A DNA stretch of 64,000 bases, taken from contig NC_089795.1 in the NCBI RefSeq assembly GCF_040412425.1, positions 81,079,163 to 81,143,162 of the forward strand, in the 5' to 3' direction. A program made the position numbers and the translations under genes. Below, in pieces: positions 1 to 13,800 of this stretch (its first letter is position 1; every line of letters starts with the position of its first letter). Origin of the DNA: Macrobrachium rosenbergii (taxonomy: Eukaryota; Arthropoda; Malacostraca; Decapoda; Palaemonidae). Below the pieces are notes generated by a model. The model was not told the DNA's origin and did not search any database. It was given only the letters and a program-made list of their open reading frames with translations.

Positions 1-1673
1 ATTTCCCCCCTCAATACTGTATACATTATCAAGACAAGCAGATGTCGAAATGACTAATGAACAATTTGATACTTATTTTAAAAATTTCTGATAAGAATCA
101 TAACAAATACATTACAAAGGATGAAACATCAAAACTGAAAATACAGAAGAAAAGCAATGAAATCATTGTTAACTTGTACAAAAAGGCAGTGTTCTTTAAA
201 AAAAAAAATAAGTAACAGGTATTTCAAAGTACAGTAACTTCTTAACAAACGGCCAAAAGGATCTTGTAACATGCAAATAATTTCCACTTGCTAAAGTGCT
301 ATTACTAATTCTATGGAAATGACCAAGGTGAAAGAAGGAAAGATAAGCAAAGGATCGAATGATTTCAAAATGTAATGATTTAGTGATTGCTATGTGCAAT
401 CCTAGTGAAAAATCTGCGGTGTCCTACTGCTCTTCTGTTTTATGTCACACATGAAGTCTGCAGTGTTTGGGACATCTGAAGATCTAGAATGTGGTGCTAT
501 ATATATGTGAAATAAAAACTGAAACATTCATTCAACCATGAGTGATGGCTTTGACCGCAGCTGATATAATCTGGTATTCCACAATTCCATCTAATTTCCT
601 AATTTCCTGTAGGCACACCCAAGATAATTATGGCATTTCTTTTGCGTCCACATTTTACACATTATTCTACTCGGGGGGTTTAGCTATCGAGTATAAAGTT
701 GGAGTACTCAGCATGAGTTGTTTTATTATGGCAAGTTTTGTGCAATAAATTCAATATACTTAATATTTAATATTCCAATAAGATATGAATATTTTCGTGC
801 TTAATTTATTATTTTTCTTGCTTAGAATGCTGTATATTTCGAAGTTTTGTATGTTCTCAAATGATTTTTTGTTGGGAATTCATAACTGCATTTCTGCTGT
901 CTTCATAACTGTGTAATTCTGACATTTTCATAAAATCAAGTATTTCTCCATCAGATAGATTGAAGTGTTTTCCATGTGATACTTATTTTCTTTTGGCAGT
1001 TATCTATTATTGGCAACACTTTCTTTCTGTTTTAACTGCGCAGATCTTTGACTTTTTTTTACTCACTGAGAAGAAGCCATATGAAGTAAAGTTGGGTCTT
1101 CATCTTGTGTTCTTCTGGCATTTTTTTTTTCAGAACACTATAGTTCTATATGTGGTTGATTAATTACACATTCAAAGCCTCAAACAGTTTTTTTTTTTAA
1201 CAAAAATTCAGTTTGGATGGCTGCTGAAGAGAAGAATGGAGTGAGAAACAGGTAAGAAAGTTATCGTTAGTTTAGTTGTAGCAACCACATAGGGCCTAAT
1301 GGAGTGGGAAAGTGCTAAGAGAGCCCTATTTAATTTAGTTTAGAGCAATTCCACAGGGCCAAGTTAAGAGCAGTTGACCTAGATAGTTTCTCAAAAGATC
1401 CACACCTACAAGTAAGGCCATGAGTCTTTAAGGTTATATAATAACAATGTTTTAAACATGCTGTGCAGTTCTAAATAAATTTCATAAAAAGTAAGCATTA
1501 AGAGGACAAAAGCACAGGACTAATATCATGAGGTCATGTTACAATATTAAAAAAAAGTAAAAAAAAAAAAAGATGCAAGGCTACATAAAAGATTCCTTTT
1601 GGGTAAACATTAATTTTTCCTTACTTCTAATCCTCATAACTGAATTTGCATGGCACTTGGAGAAATATCTTAC
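1..1673 (-). other. XPO4 intron, continues past left edge
   Basis: No exon resembling the XPO4 C-terminus could be found in any frame here, so this is the start of an intron that runs off the window. AT-rich with several homopolymer T and A runs; no repeat family recognised. Confidence 0.7.
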
Positions 1674-1889
1674 CTTCATAAGATCTTCAGGTAACTGGCA
1701 CACTTTACTTGGGTATATCTCAGCAATAAATGTGACCATTTTGAAGTACTGAGAGCATAATGTTGGTAATCTTAAAAGTTCATGTGACATGAGGGGCATA
1801 ATGATGTTAAGACCAAACAAACACACATCAGCTGCTGCTACAACTTCATGATCTTCACCATGTCCAGTGGGAGCCAAGTCTATAAAATC
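1674..1889 (-). CDS. XPO4: XPO4 exon 20, last one in the window
   Basis: 72 codons, DFIDLAPTGHGEDHEVVAAA, DVCLFGLNIIMPLMSHELLR, LPTLCSQYFKMVTFIAEIYP and SKVCQLPEDLMK. It matches SAADVVLYGVNLILPLMSQDLLKFPTLCNQYY...QLPEDLFK. Acceptor TTTTCCAG, donor GTAAGA, phase 0. About 130 further residues are expected to the left. Confidence 0.96.
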
Positions 1890-4800
1890 CTGGAAAATAT
1901 AAATTTAATCATTAAATCAATGCAATGCAAAGAATGTTTTCTTGCCATTCAACATAAGTACTAACCCTTTACCATCACTACCCAACTTATGAACAAGTTA
2001 TGTTTCAGACGGCTGTTCATATCTTGAATTGTTTGTAAGTTGGTTTTTAATATGTAGTGCATAATTTTTGTTGATGTTTACATTCCTCTGTTAACTCAGC
2101 AGTCACTGATTATAGTATTTTCACTGTATCTTTAAATCATGCAGTATTACAAAGAATTATTTTGTATGTTAGAAAGGTAAAAAGAAGAAAGTAAAATTTG
2201 GATTCATGCAACATTCAAAATTTAGTACTTTCTCTGACATTGGAAGTTCACAATGGAAGCAATGCACACCGCCATCTATTGACAAAAATACATACTAAAC
2301 TTTTCCTATGGGGGAGAAGAAATTTAAAAAATGAGAATGTATCAAAGAATGAGTTAAATCGGTAAGACAGAATTAAGTAGTCATATTTTAAGAACACTGA
2401 ATAATCAGGAAAGGGGCTAATGGAACAGGTTCTTCTTCGTGCTCTTCTGTTCTTTGCAAAAGTTCTTACTAGCAGAATAGGTGCACAGAGCAAAATTTGA
2501 ACTTTCAGGTGGCAAAGGAGAAAGCTCCAAACACAATTTTAACTTGTGACCTGTCTATTTGTATGAATTAAAGCACTGGGATGTGGTACAGTTTGCTTAT
2601 GGTGTTGCTTATGGTAAATAACTACTAAAAGGTGTAAAATAAACAGTGATCAGTCGTAAGATTACTGAAAATAGTTATCAGAGTTCATCAGACAAGTGAC
2701 GAGAGCCATTCTGATGTTGACTTACTTTGGAAAGAAGTGATGTTAATAATTCCATTAGCAACTGTAAATCTCTCCATTGGTCTTCCTCTCCTCGAGCTTC
2801 TACAGTTCGCCGACCAATGTTGTGCTTTGCATATGTTCCAACTAACTGCACAGATGCCTCATACAGCTGTTTACTGGCACTCTGAAAAAAAAAAAAAAAA
2901 TTTACCACATACTCAGACTCTGACTTTTTGGTTTTAATTTACTAGTAAAAGTTTAAATAAAGGAAAAAAAGAATTACAAATAAGATAAAACAGCTCACAA
3001 TTTCATAATGTTTGATCAGCAAAACGTTCATAACAAGAAAGATTTACGATTTATGAAATTTAGGCTGTCAAATCAAGCACTGGGATTCTTTCAACCACTC
3101 AGCACATATTACAATGAAATTAACAGATCCAGAAAATAAAGGAAATGAAAACCAAACTTCACAATTGCACTCAGAAGTAACAACAAGAAAGGAAGTGGGA
3201 ATGGGGTAAAAGGCTAAAAATTGGATAGAGCTAAAAGCCAATGGGACACTGCAAACACCCTTCAGTAATGCCTACAATGCAACACGTGAGGTGCACTGGC
3301 AGCACTACCATTTATGGGGATCACAAGAAAGGAAAACATTTACAACTTGTGGAAACCATTCCCAAACTTATAAACAAACTTTGAACATAATGTAAAGCAC
3401 TGATATTCTTATAAAGATAGAGCAAGAGTGTTTACGTTCTGACTGAAGCCAGTAATACTGAATACAGCTGTAAGAAGTCAATGAATGTCCTTAACAAATT
3501 CTACCTATTCACAACTCTTCACATATCAAAAATTCAAACTTTTATCATATCAAGCAGGAATAAATCACTTACCGGCGTAAGATAACACAACATCCGCCTC
3601 CCACACTCAACAAACAGTTCCAAAACTGTTTCTACAACAGTAGGATAGTTATGATACAAATCCAGCAGTCGAACACTGTCATTCAGAACACCAACCAAAC
3701 GAGTAAAAAGACACTGTGCAGTAGGCATGAGACATCCTTGAACAGCACCTGGAATTTACAAAATATAATAAGATGAGAAAAGCATTTTTTAAGAGCTTTA
3801 AGTTAACAGCATTACAGCATAAATATACAGTGTTATTCCATTAAATGATTACAAACACTGATATGAAGATGTTTCATGTGATAAACATTTAAAATTGACA
3901 AAAAATTGACTTTTTCACATAAACCCAGCAACCTTTCCAAGGGTTAACACCTCTTGATGTTACCACTGTCTCCAAAAAGGCAAGTCATATATGAAACCTC
4001 AAGACATCCTCCATGGCCCACATGACTGCTCCTGTCTTTAGCCCAGTTCTTTCATCTCTTTGGGGTACTCCACTGGCTGAGAAAATGTCCGTGGTAGACA
4101 GCAACCTCATCTACTCGCACCTCTTGCTGGAGACAGCTGGGAATGTCATCTCTTTCCCCATAAAAGGGGTCATCAGTGCCTCCCCATCCACATATGCCTG
4201 GTAGAAGCAGATGGTAAGAGCTGCTGGAAGGTGTCAGGAGAATTCTCGCTGGTGTGTGGGTCTTAGCAATGAAGATGAGTGGCCCTTTCAACCTGGAGGT
4301 CGTGAGTGTCCGAGAAAGCACGGGTGGGTGTTTTGGCCACAGCCTGGTGTGAGCATTTCAATCTACTGAAAGAAGTCACCAATGGACAAGGAGATCTTGG
4401 GCTAAAGTGAATGCCTCCTTTTGAGGTGGTAGGCAGGGCTGCTATCCCCAAAGAAGATATGACACGAAAACAAGATGGCTAGTGGAATAAGAGAAGTTGC
4501 TCAAGATGCATATTTGCTAAGGAGTAAGCCTTTCTTGCAAGACTACCAGATAGGAATTTTCATTGAAGAAATTGGCAGAAGAGTTACTGCTACATCCATC
4601 AAGAAGTCTGACCTCAGCGTATCTTCTGACTGCTGGAGGCATAGCTATGACGATAAAAACGGTCTCGATTGGAGAAGGTTTGCCTAGTGCCAAGAATGAA
4701 GATCTCAGTAAGTCACAATCCCTGGACAATCCTTCTCTCAGAACACTCTGCCTAGGAAGTTTGACTACTGCTGCCTGGATGAATACCGAGAATGACCTGG

Positions 4801-7800
4801 GTGCAAAAGCAACCTTCAACACTAGCATGGGAGTGGTTGTCATTAAACCTTGATAGCTGCAACAGAAGATTCCTGGAAACATCTACCAGGAAACTACAAT
4901 TTATAGGATTTGCGGCATAATTATAATTTTCCAATCTTACTTCTAAAACTTCCTTTCAGGTGTATCAACTTGAATTAATCCAAGATACTACTGCTTGCTG
5001 CTATTTCCAGTCCTAATTTTCATTTGTTCCAACTTAAATTCTGAGATCAACAGTGCCTTTCCGTTACCAATTTTTCTTTATTATTATTGTTATTAATTAA
5101 TTAACTAATTATTATTATTATTGTTATTCCATCTTACTCAACTATGCCTTGCTTCAGTTTTCACCTCTACCAAATGCTACAAGTCTAAAATTGGTTTCTT
5201 AGTTAATGAAAGATTCAACTCCTCTAATACTGATGAAAATGAAACTGACAAGTCTTTTATTTGAGAGTGCCACAGATGAAGTCAATAAACTAAATTCCCT
5301 TTGTTGGGTTACCAGAATATCTCAAGATTGGTAAAACAGGCATTGCTGCAATTTGGTAGATACATACATTAGGTGGAATTCATATTGATCAATGTAACTT
5401 TTGGAGTACACGCACACATTTACATTTGACTTCCAAGGCAGGAAGACACTAAATTTGAACTAACTGCTTCCATCACTTAAAAAACTTGTTTCAAGTTAAA
5501 ATATGCAGTAGTAATCCACCCCCCCAAAAACTTCCTTCAATTCTGATATCCTACACATAAGACATAACTTCCTTCCAACTTCATTGGCAATGTTAAACAA
5601 CAGATTAAGCTTTCTCAATCACATCCTGAAACAACTATAATCAGCTGAATTTATGGTAGGTCTCAAATACTGGAATTATTCACTTACCTATAAAATTATC
5701 AATATGATACAGAACCTGCTTCTTCATTTCCTCTTGTTGGTACTGTTTTGCAAAGGACTCTGCTGAGACAAGTTGCTTAAATGAGGTAACTGGAGGGTCT
5801 AAAACATGAGTCCAAAATTGAGTACGAGCTTCAGATTCCCCTAATGCAGCTGCACACATAACCAAACCCTGGAAAGGAATAGAAATGAAAACAGTAGTAC
5901 CTTTTTATTCCCAGGTTAAGCATCACCTGTTCATGAAGTAATAAAAAAATATCCCTTCGATCCTACATCATCACCTTCATTCTATGATGGCTTTTTCAAT
6001 TAATGGGTTGGGCAGGAACTGAGTTTTCTCCATGTCTTGTTTTATACACTTACAGCCAAAATTCTCATCCAATCTGGGTGTCCATCTATGCCATTTTTCC
6101 ATAATATCCAGGACCTCCCTACAGGTCTTGGCCCTGGTACTTATGTATCTGCTGCTTTTCTGGCTTACTGTTCCTCATCTCTTACCATCACCTGAACAAG
6201 ATACTTCTATTCTTGGTAAGTGAGATGCTAGATAATTGCCAATCAAAAGACACTAAATTTTTATTATATCGATCCATTTATAGTAATTGGACAAAATATC
6301 TTTTTTGCAACTTCCTCATCTGTAACTGGCTCTTCCCAGTTCACTGGCCATAAATCCTAGCATTCTTCAGTAAAAGTTTTTCAAATTCTACATTTTCTGT
6401 TCTAATATCTAAGTTTCTGCAGCAAAGAAAAATACATACAAGGTTTTGCTCCCTGTTCTAATTTAATATTTTAATTTCCAGTAATCTAGCAACTTCTTTG
6501 AATTTCCTCTTGATACCTGCTTCCCAGTCTAGTAACCACTGGGTAACGTAATGTTCTACTACTTCTAAGATCTTCCCTTTTACAGCCCTACAGCAACTTG
6601 ATTCTCCAATTCCCCCTCTTCCCCATCACTTATGACATTAAAACAAACCATGACTTGCAGCATAAGTTCATAAATGCAAGTGATCATTACCCAATACAAT
6701 ACATACCCATCAAGACCAGTGTAATGATCCTTTAGCAACTTCAACTGTATTTTGAATCACTTTCATTTATATTGCATTTTCCACTCTTTCATTCCAATTT
6801 CCATTCTGCTAATTTAATTAAATAAAAATATTGAAAAGCAACAATATTACAAATATCAATCTATTTTTTAAAAGCATAAAAGTATCTGACATCATATCAT
6901 GCCTTATGAAACAAACAAAAATCTGTAATGGATTCAATTTGCAATCTAAAATTCACTGATACCACCTTATGGCTAAATTTTCCTAATCCCAAATTATTTT
7001 TTTAAATGATGTGGCAGAGTCATCGTGTAAACCTGAAACTTCAAAACCATTTCACCAACTACCAAAATATTTAAAGAAATCTGTTTTCCTTACTTGCATA
7101 AGACCTCTTTGAGCAATTGAAGATAGTGACCCAAGGGTACCGCTTTGCTGTAACTTCACCAGTTCCATCAAACCCTCCGTTTTCACTAAATGCTGGCCTC
7201 TGCAAAATGTCATTTCATTAGCAAACCCACATTAAACCATAATCATGACACCTAATGACATGACTTATGAACTGGCTGGTATGCAATAATAGGTGAGCCA
7301 GTTAATTATGGCAAGATAACAAAAAGGATTGGTATTTTTCTTTACATAGTAAAGCATCAATACATTAAATTTCCTAACATTACAGCACAATAGCAAGTTA
7401 CAGTTAATTCCATTACCTTTCTTTACTATCCACCATGGTGACTAGGAGGTTAACCGTGTCTTCAACCAATCCTGGTTCAGCACTTCTCAATCTCAAAGTC
7501 TGTTCCACAACTGACAGCAGATAATTTAGAGTCCATGCAGCTCCCTCAGAATCACGACCAAACGCAGATATTAACGCTAAACTTAACTAAAAAATAAGGC
7601 ATAAGAATACTTTAGAGGGAGAGACAGTTTATTCTCATTGCTAATCTTGTCTAAGTTCTCATATAGTTGTTTCAAGCAAAATGACAAAGTTTATGATAAA
7701 TTATGAAATTTAATATACAGCAAACCTAAAGATAACATAAACATACAGTAGACAAACAACACATTAGTATAAAAAAATCAAAGTTCCAGAACACACTAAA

Positions 7801-10800
7801 GTTAACTTGCATATAAGCAGGGTTCTTGACCATTATAACATTGCAGAGCAGTCCTAATCCAATATTACCCAAGAATCAACTTCTTGTATATGGAGACAAT
7901 GAAATGAAAACCAAATGTCTTAGGCAAGCCCCAACTCTAGAGAAAAATAGAGTACACAGTAGGGAGAATAAAAGAAGAAAAAACTGAAGAAGATTAAAAA
8001 TAAAAGTTACATTCTAGGAAGAGAGACCTTCCTATCAATAAAAGTACTGGTAACCTTAGAATACATGAAGATATTACAAAACTAAGAGCCAGAGGGAAAG
8101 TAAAACTCCATAAACTAACCATCTTTGGGACAGAGACCCATATGGGTGGAAGCTGATGGGCATTGCTAAATCAGCAAGCACATTGCAAAAAATTCTGCTA
8201 ATATATTTTTTAACTAAAGTAAATGAACAGAGTACTAGCAAATGAGGAAAAAAAATAAGCATTTGATAATAAAATACCACAACATCTTATACATAATGAT
8301 GACGTTGAATGCCAATGACTGTACCCTACTATCTGACAAGTGGTAGTCACAATCATTTGATATAACACAACTGCTTTGGATGACTGAAAATGACCCAGCA
8401 TTAAAATGCCTTGTTTCATACCTAAGGGATCTGGAGTCAGACAGTATAACAAGAAACTTATTTTTTTCTAAAGTCTGAATTATATTTCAGATATTTATAG
8501 TACACAACATGGAAACACTCAACATTTGACTCAGTTCAACTTATACCATTCACTTCTGATGTACACTAAATCGCTGGAATTATTAACAAAAGCACATCTT
8601 AATAGTGGAAGGACAACTCACCTCTGTATAGAAAGACTCATTTGGTAACAGATATGACAAACAGAATCTTCTTAAGAACCACATTAATGATGATGAAACT
8701 TCAGGACTCAGTAAATGGCCTAAATTTGCTTTTAATGCTTGTGATTCTGTTTCGCACAACCTCAGCACTGTACTCATCATCCTGGAAAGAACGCAGATCT
8801 GTTGTTAAGGGCATGACACACTAAAATTACAAGACTTACATCACCTGTCAACACAAAAAATTGAAACTTAAATAATAAGGCATACTGTATAAAAGATGTA
8901 CCTCTTGAAAATTTCCCCCAAGACAACTAAAAAACGTTCCTCAACAAATAGCACAAATGTTATTTCCCTGACCTTATGAGAGGGTCTGATGATGAACTGT
9001 TGGGTATGTCAGCTGGCATTTGAGCTGGTGCTGCTAATAATCTTAGTGTAGCTTCTAAATTGACATTTGGCACAGCACTAATACTGTAGGACACCATTTC
9101 CGCTGGAATTAATGCAGTCTCCCCTTCATTGTCCATTGTCGTCACATGTCCTAGTGATAAAAAAAATTTTCATGAATGCATTTGCTAAGGTTCTACACTG
9201 TGATACATTTAGCATCTTGAAATCAATCATTAATGGAACATGTATATTTCATACCTGCAATGAGTAACAGCCAATGAATATCTTCATATAACTGGTCCAA
9301 CTGCGAATTTTCAGCAATGGTCAGGTTGTTACTAAGAATGTGTGTGAGCTGTGTGCGCATTCGACCAACTCTGTCCTCTAGGAGTTGCGTCAGCAATGGT
9401 ACACTGTGTTCTGGAGCCTGATAATGAAAAAATATTTATCTGAATATTAATAATCAATAAAACCAAAAATTTTACTTCTGACATTTCTGAAACCTAACAT
9501 CCTTACTCAAATAACCAAAATGTACTATTACATTTACCATTCACATACATAATATACATGTGAGGTCCTGAGCTGTCACTGAGACCCTCAGGGCATCCTC
9601 GCTTAAAAACAAAAATCTACATGACACATCGAGACTCTCAGGAAACACAGATCCAACGCTCCTGATTCAAACAATCTTTTATGCAATTTTCAGAAGATAC
9701 TTTATGTCCTTGTCAGAACTGTAATTACTAATGTATGTAATGCAGTGCAAGCTTTCTAACCATATGTATTTGATATCTCTTCCTAATCTGTATATAGTAT
9801 AGAATTGCTAACCGTTCTTCAGGTGTGAGAAAGCACATCTGACTGTATATAGAAGTCTGTTTTCCCCTGATGTCAAATGCTACTTTTCCACTCGCAAGAG
9901 TTCTTGACCCGTCAGGGATTTTGTGTCAATAAATTAGAATACCTTGAAACTGCTTCTTACTCGCCGCCTTGTTATACTGGTGACCCCGAAGATGACCGAA
10001 AATCACTGACCCATTTCAATCTATTCCTCTTCACTTTTCACTTACATAACAGATCAGTTGATGAAAAAATTACATGAACACATATATCACTGTGCATACA
10101 CACTGAAAATTAAGAGGGTTAGATTAGTTAGCAAGCCCTCTCCACCACAGAATTCAAATAAAGGATAATGTAAAAGTCTCACATTACACTTGGTTATAAG
10201 TCCTGGACTGAGTTTTACGGGGCTAGAATACAAGATCTTGTCTATATGTGCCATCAAAAATCTAATAAACTAATTTCTAAAACTGAATCTTTTGCAACAA
10301 AAATTCAATTCATAAATATGAATACTGTGCAACAAATATTAAATCCATACATCCCTGAAGGTGCATGCAACTTACAGTGCACCTTATGCAGCACAATGCT
10401 GATGTTAAAAGTTCCTTTAGAACTGCAATGTCCTTTCTTGGACAGACAACTGCTTAAACTTACTTGAGAGTCAAAGTGGCGAGTGTAAAAGAATAAAAAC
10501 TCACATGTGCCTCTTAACCTCTATTATCAATGCAATGGAGAAGGAGATAATACCAGCTGTTAGCTGCTTCTGCTGGGCACTGATCAAAGGGCAGCAACAT
10601 GCTGACATAGGTAAAACATTGATATTGTAATTGACATCAGGGTTAATTTCTCCCTTGGCTGCCTTATCTTCCTTTTAAAAAGGCATATTTGCTGGAGGAT
10701 ATGTGACCATTCTAATATGGCAATAAATGTATAACTGAGAAAATCATGTTTCTCCAGGGTTTGGCACCACCAGTTAAATGGCCTACTCCGAGTGAAAGGA

Positions 10801-13800
10801 GCTGTGTGCTTTGCTATAATGTCCATTTTAGAGATCGGACAAGAAGCATACAAGGAAAAGTCCTGAAGGCTGGTCAAGGCTGCATGGCTACTGTTCTACT
10901 CCACAAAATGAAGGCCAACCAAATATCTTGGCTCCTTTTCCTGACATCTGCTGGTTTACATTAGCGATGTGTGAGAGCTGTGAAAAAACTAGCCAAAGGT
11001 CAAAACCTTTTCCTTCAAATTTTGTAGCAATCCACCAGTTTACAGAATTTTAAAATTCACAAATTCATCTGGAAATTTATAGATTTTTTAAGCTATAATA
11101 ATTTAAAATGTCTTTAAATAAAAATTTACACTGTTCACATATCTTGTGAATTAAGGGATATTTTTCAATGCATTTAGTTCTGGCACAGTCCTTAAAAGCA
11201 CACTGCAGGTTCATAAAACCTTCAGTAGAGTAAAATCCCTCCTAACCAGCAACCTTGGGACCTGAAAGTTACCAGTTATCTGAATTTGCCAGCTGCACAA
11301 GAGAATTCCTTCTAGAATGCCATCCATGTATCCTGAATTGTCATTTGTTACATATATAAGCATTTACTCCTAATACTTTTATTCGTTAATAATTCTAACT
11401 GCTGGCTGGGAAAAGTTCTAACCCAACATAGCTGGAAAGTTTATACCATATATGTGTCCTTTTACCTGCTCAAGTTTTTCAGTTCACTGATATTATGCCT
11501 TCAGATAAGCTCATCTATGTTATATTTACAAACAAGAAAATAAAAACTTTTAAAATATATATGAACTGAAAAAACTACAATATTCAATATGCTGTTCAAG
11601 TCAAAAGTCACACTACTCCGATGCACTGAGACGGCCAAACATGCACAGTGCACTAACCAAAATAAAGTCATCAATTGAGTCTCTCTCTCTCTCTCTTTCT
11701 CTCCTGAGGTCTGTTGCATTTTTCTAATCAATGACTTTTGGGATAAAATGCTAAACTCTTACCTATATTAATCAAACTTTTGCAGTATGTAACTTAACAG
11801 ATAACTACCACCAACATCAATGTTTTCATGTCAGATTTTTCTTTTATGTAATAACACAAGAAATTAGCACTCTCTAACTTCTACTACCTTGTGAACTTTC
11901 CTGCTACTTGTCACCACCTTCTACTGCTTTGTGGACTCTCCTGCTACTTTTGTATCTGCTATTTTACTATTTCACTTTTGTGAACTTGCCTACATCTGTG
12001 GCTGCTTTTCTTTTTACAAACTTCTTCCCTATTCTCATGACAAGTCTCAACAATCTGAACCTATGAGAGTTCCATTCTTGGTAAAACATGATAAAAATGA
12101 TTAATAAACATACAATGAACTCAGTGGTACAAGCTTACCAAATTTCAAATAATTCTCACCTGCCTCCCACAGAGACCAATTAGCACCATTTGATCCTTGA
12201 AAGCTACACGATCTTGCTGAACAGTTTCTGAGATTTCATCAGCATCAATCTAAAAAGAGAAAAACAATAAAAAATTAATTATTTTCCATGGAAAATTTCA
12301 TGGTTCAGAGAATATACACGATTCCTTTAATCAACAGTATTACTGAAGAATTTAAAGATGAAAATGTGGAAAATTAATCATTTTACATATGAAATAACTT
12401 AATATTCCCGGTAAGCAGTCTAACTACCAGAGTGCTCCTGCTGCAATTTTCCACTGATTTTGAAAAATAAAATCTTTGGGGAAACAAGGCCTGTCACTGA
12501 CATGAACTGTTCTCTTATACTATCTTCATCTTACATTTAGTCACAAAATTACAAAACCAGTTAATTAGAGGAATAAAGTTGATCCTCTAAACTTGCAAGA
12601 GTTGGGGTGCCAGCCCAGCAAAATTAAAATATCTGATTAATTCTTGATGACAATGAGGTCTATTCCCCATTCTTTACCATTCCTTATCAGCTTTGCAATT
12701 CCACTTGGATGAAACTCACAGGATAAAAATAATCGTGCCAGAAATGGTCAGGTAACTAGTAAACAGTAGAAATTTTAAATCACTCAGTTCTGATTGTTAC
12801 TCTGCCACTGGTCTACCTCTGAAGCTGGTAGATGATCCAGCCTTACTCAATTAAAAGTGAACATAAATTTATGAGTTGAGAAAGTAATTACCTTGATACC
12901 TAAAATTAAATAAGTTACTGTACTGTACATGGAAAAGAAAAACTCACAGGTCTCCGTGATCCATCCGGCGGCGCAAGATGACATTTTAAATATGTGTCGA
13001 AGATTAAGGTTGCACTCTGCTTTATCTGTGCACTATTGCAATTACTACTTTCTTGCAGTATACAAGCCCATGACTGCAACATTTGTTCAAATGCTTCCAT
13101 GTAAAGCTGGTCTTCATGATCCAACTGCAAAAAAGTAAAATTTTGATTTATTGTAAAGAGGCCCAGGAGGACTTTAACTTAACTTTAACTGTTTAACTTT
13201 AACTGAAACTATATAATGAGAAGCAACAATGATATATATACCTGCACTTTAAACCCCAACATCCATACATAAGTAAACATTTAAACATTTATAACTACAA
13301 AACCTAATCTACAGGGTATTCATTTATTGTTTCACAATTTCATGACGAAAATGCAATTTTAAAGATTTCAATTTTGAAAACATGATTATGAACTTTCAAG
13401 TACTTAACACCCTTCTACCAAGCCAACTGCAATTATATGCTTCCCAACTCATATTTCCTATATAGATCTTGACTATATGACAATTCAGTAATACTTACAC
13501 AAAAATATTCCATGATTCAACATGTGACATACTAATCGCACAGCCGAGTTTGATATACAGTTTGTGACAATAACCACACACAATACTGTTTTTAAACAGT
13601 ATAAAAAAAAAACACTGTAATCAGCCTTAAATGAATACCCATTTACCCTATAAAATATATTTTGTGCAAGCCCAACAAGACTAAAAATATAACTCGATGA
13701 TTTACCTGATTAATAACAATAACACTATAATACAGATAAAACACTTATCCTGGCTATTTTTTAAGATTAATGTAATTTCTCAAAGACGACTTAAATGTGA

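Larger units (their letters stand above)
1890..3572 (-). other. XPO4 introns around exon 19
   Basis: Two introns (1890-2725 and 2882-3572) flank the exon at 2726-2881. Apart from the SINE-like fragment at 3195-3322 nothing is recognisable. Confidence 0.7.
5869..9254 (-). other. XPO4 introns between exons 17 and 12
   Basis: Introns 5869-7093, 7200-7416, 7587-8621, 8782-8972 and 9151-9254. No repeat or RNA gene recognised in any. Confidence 0.6.
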
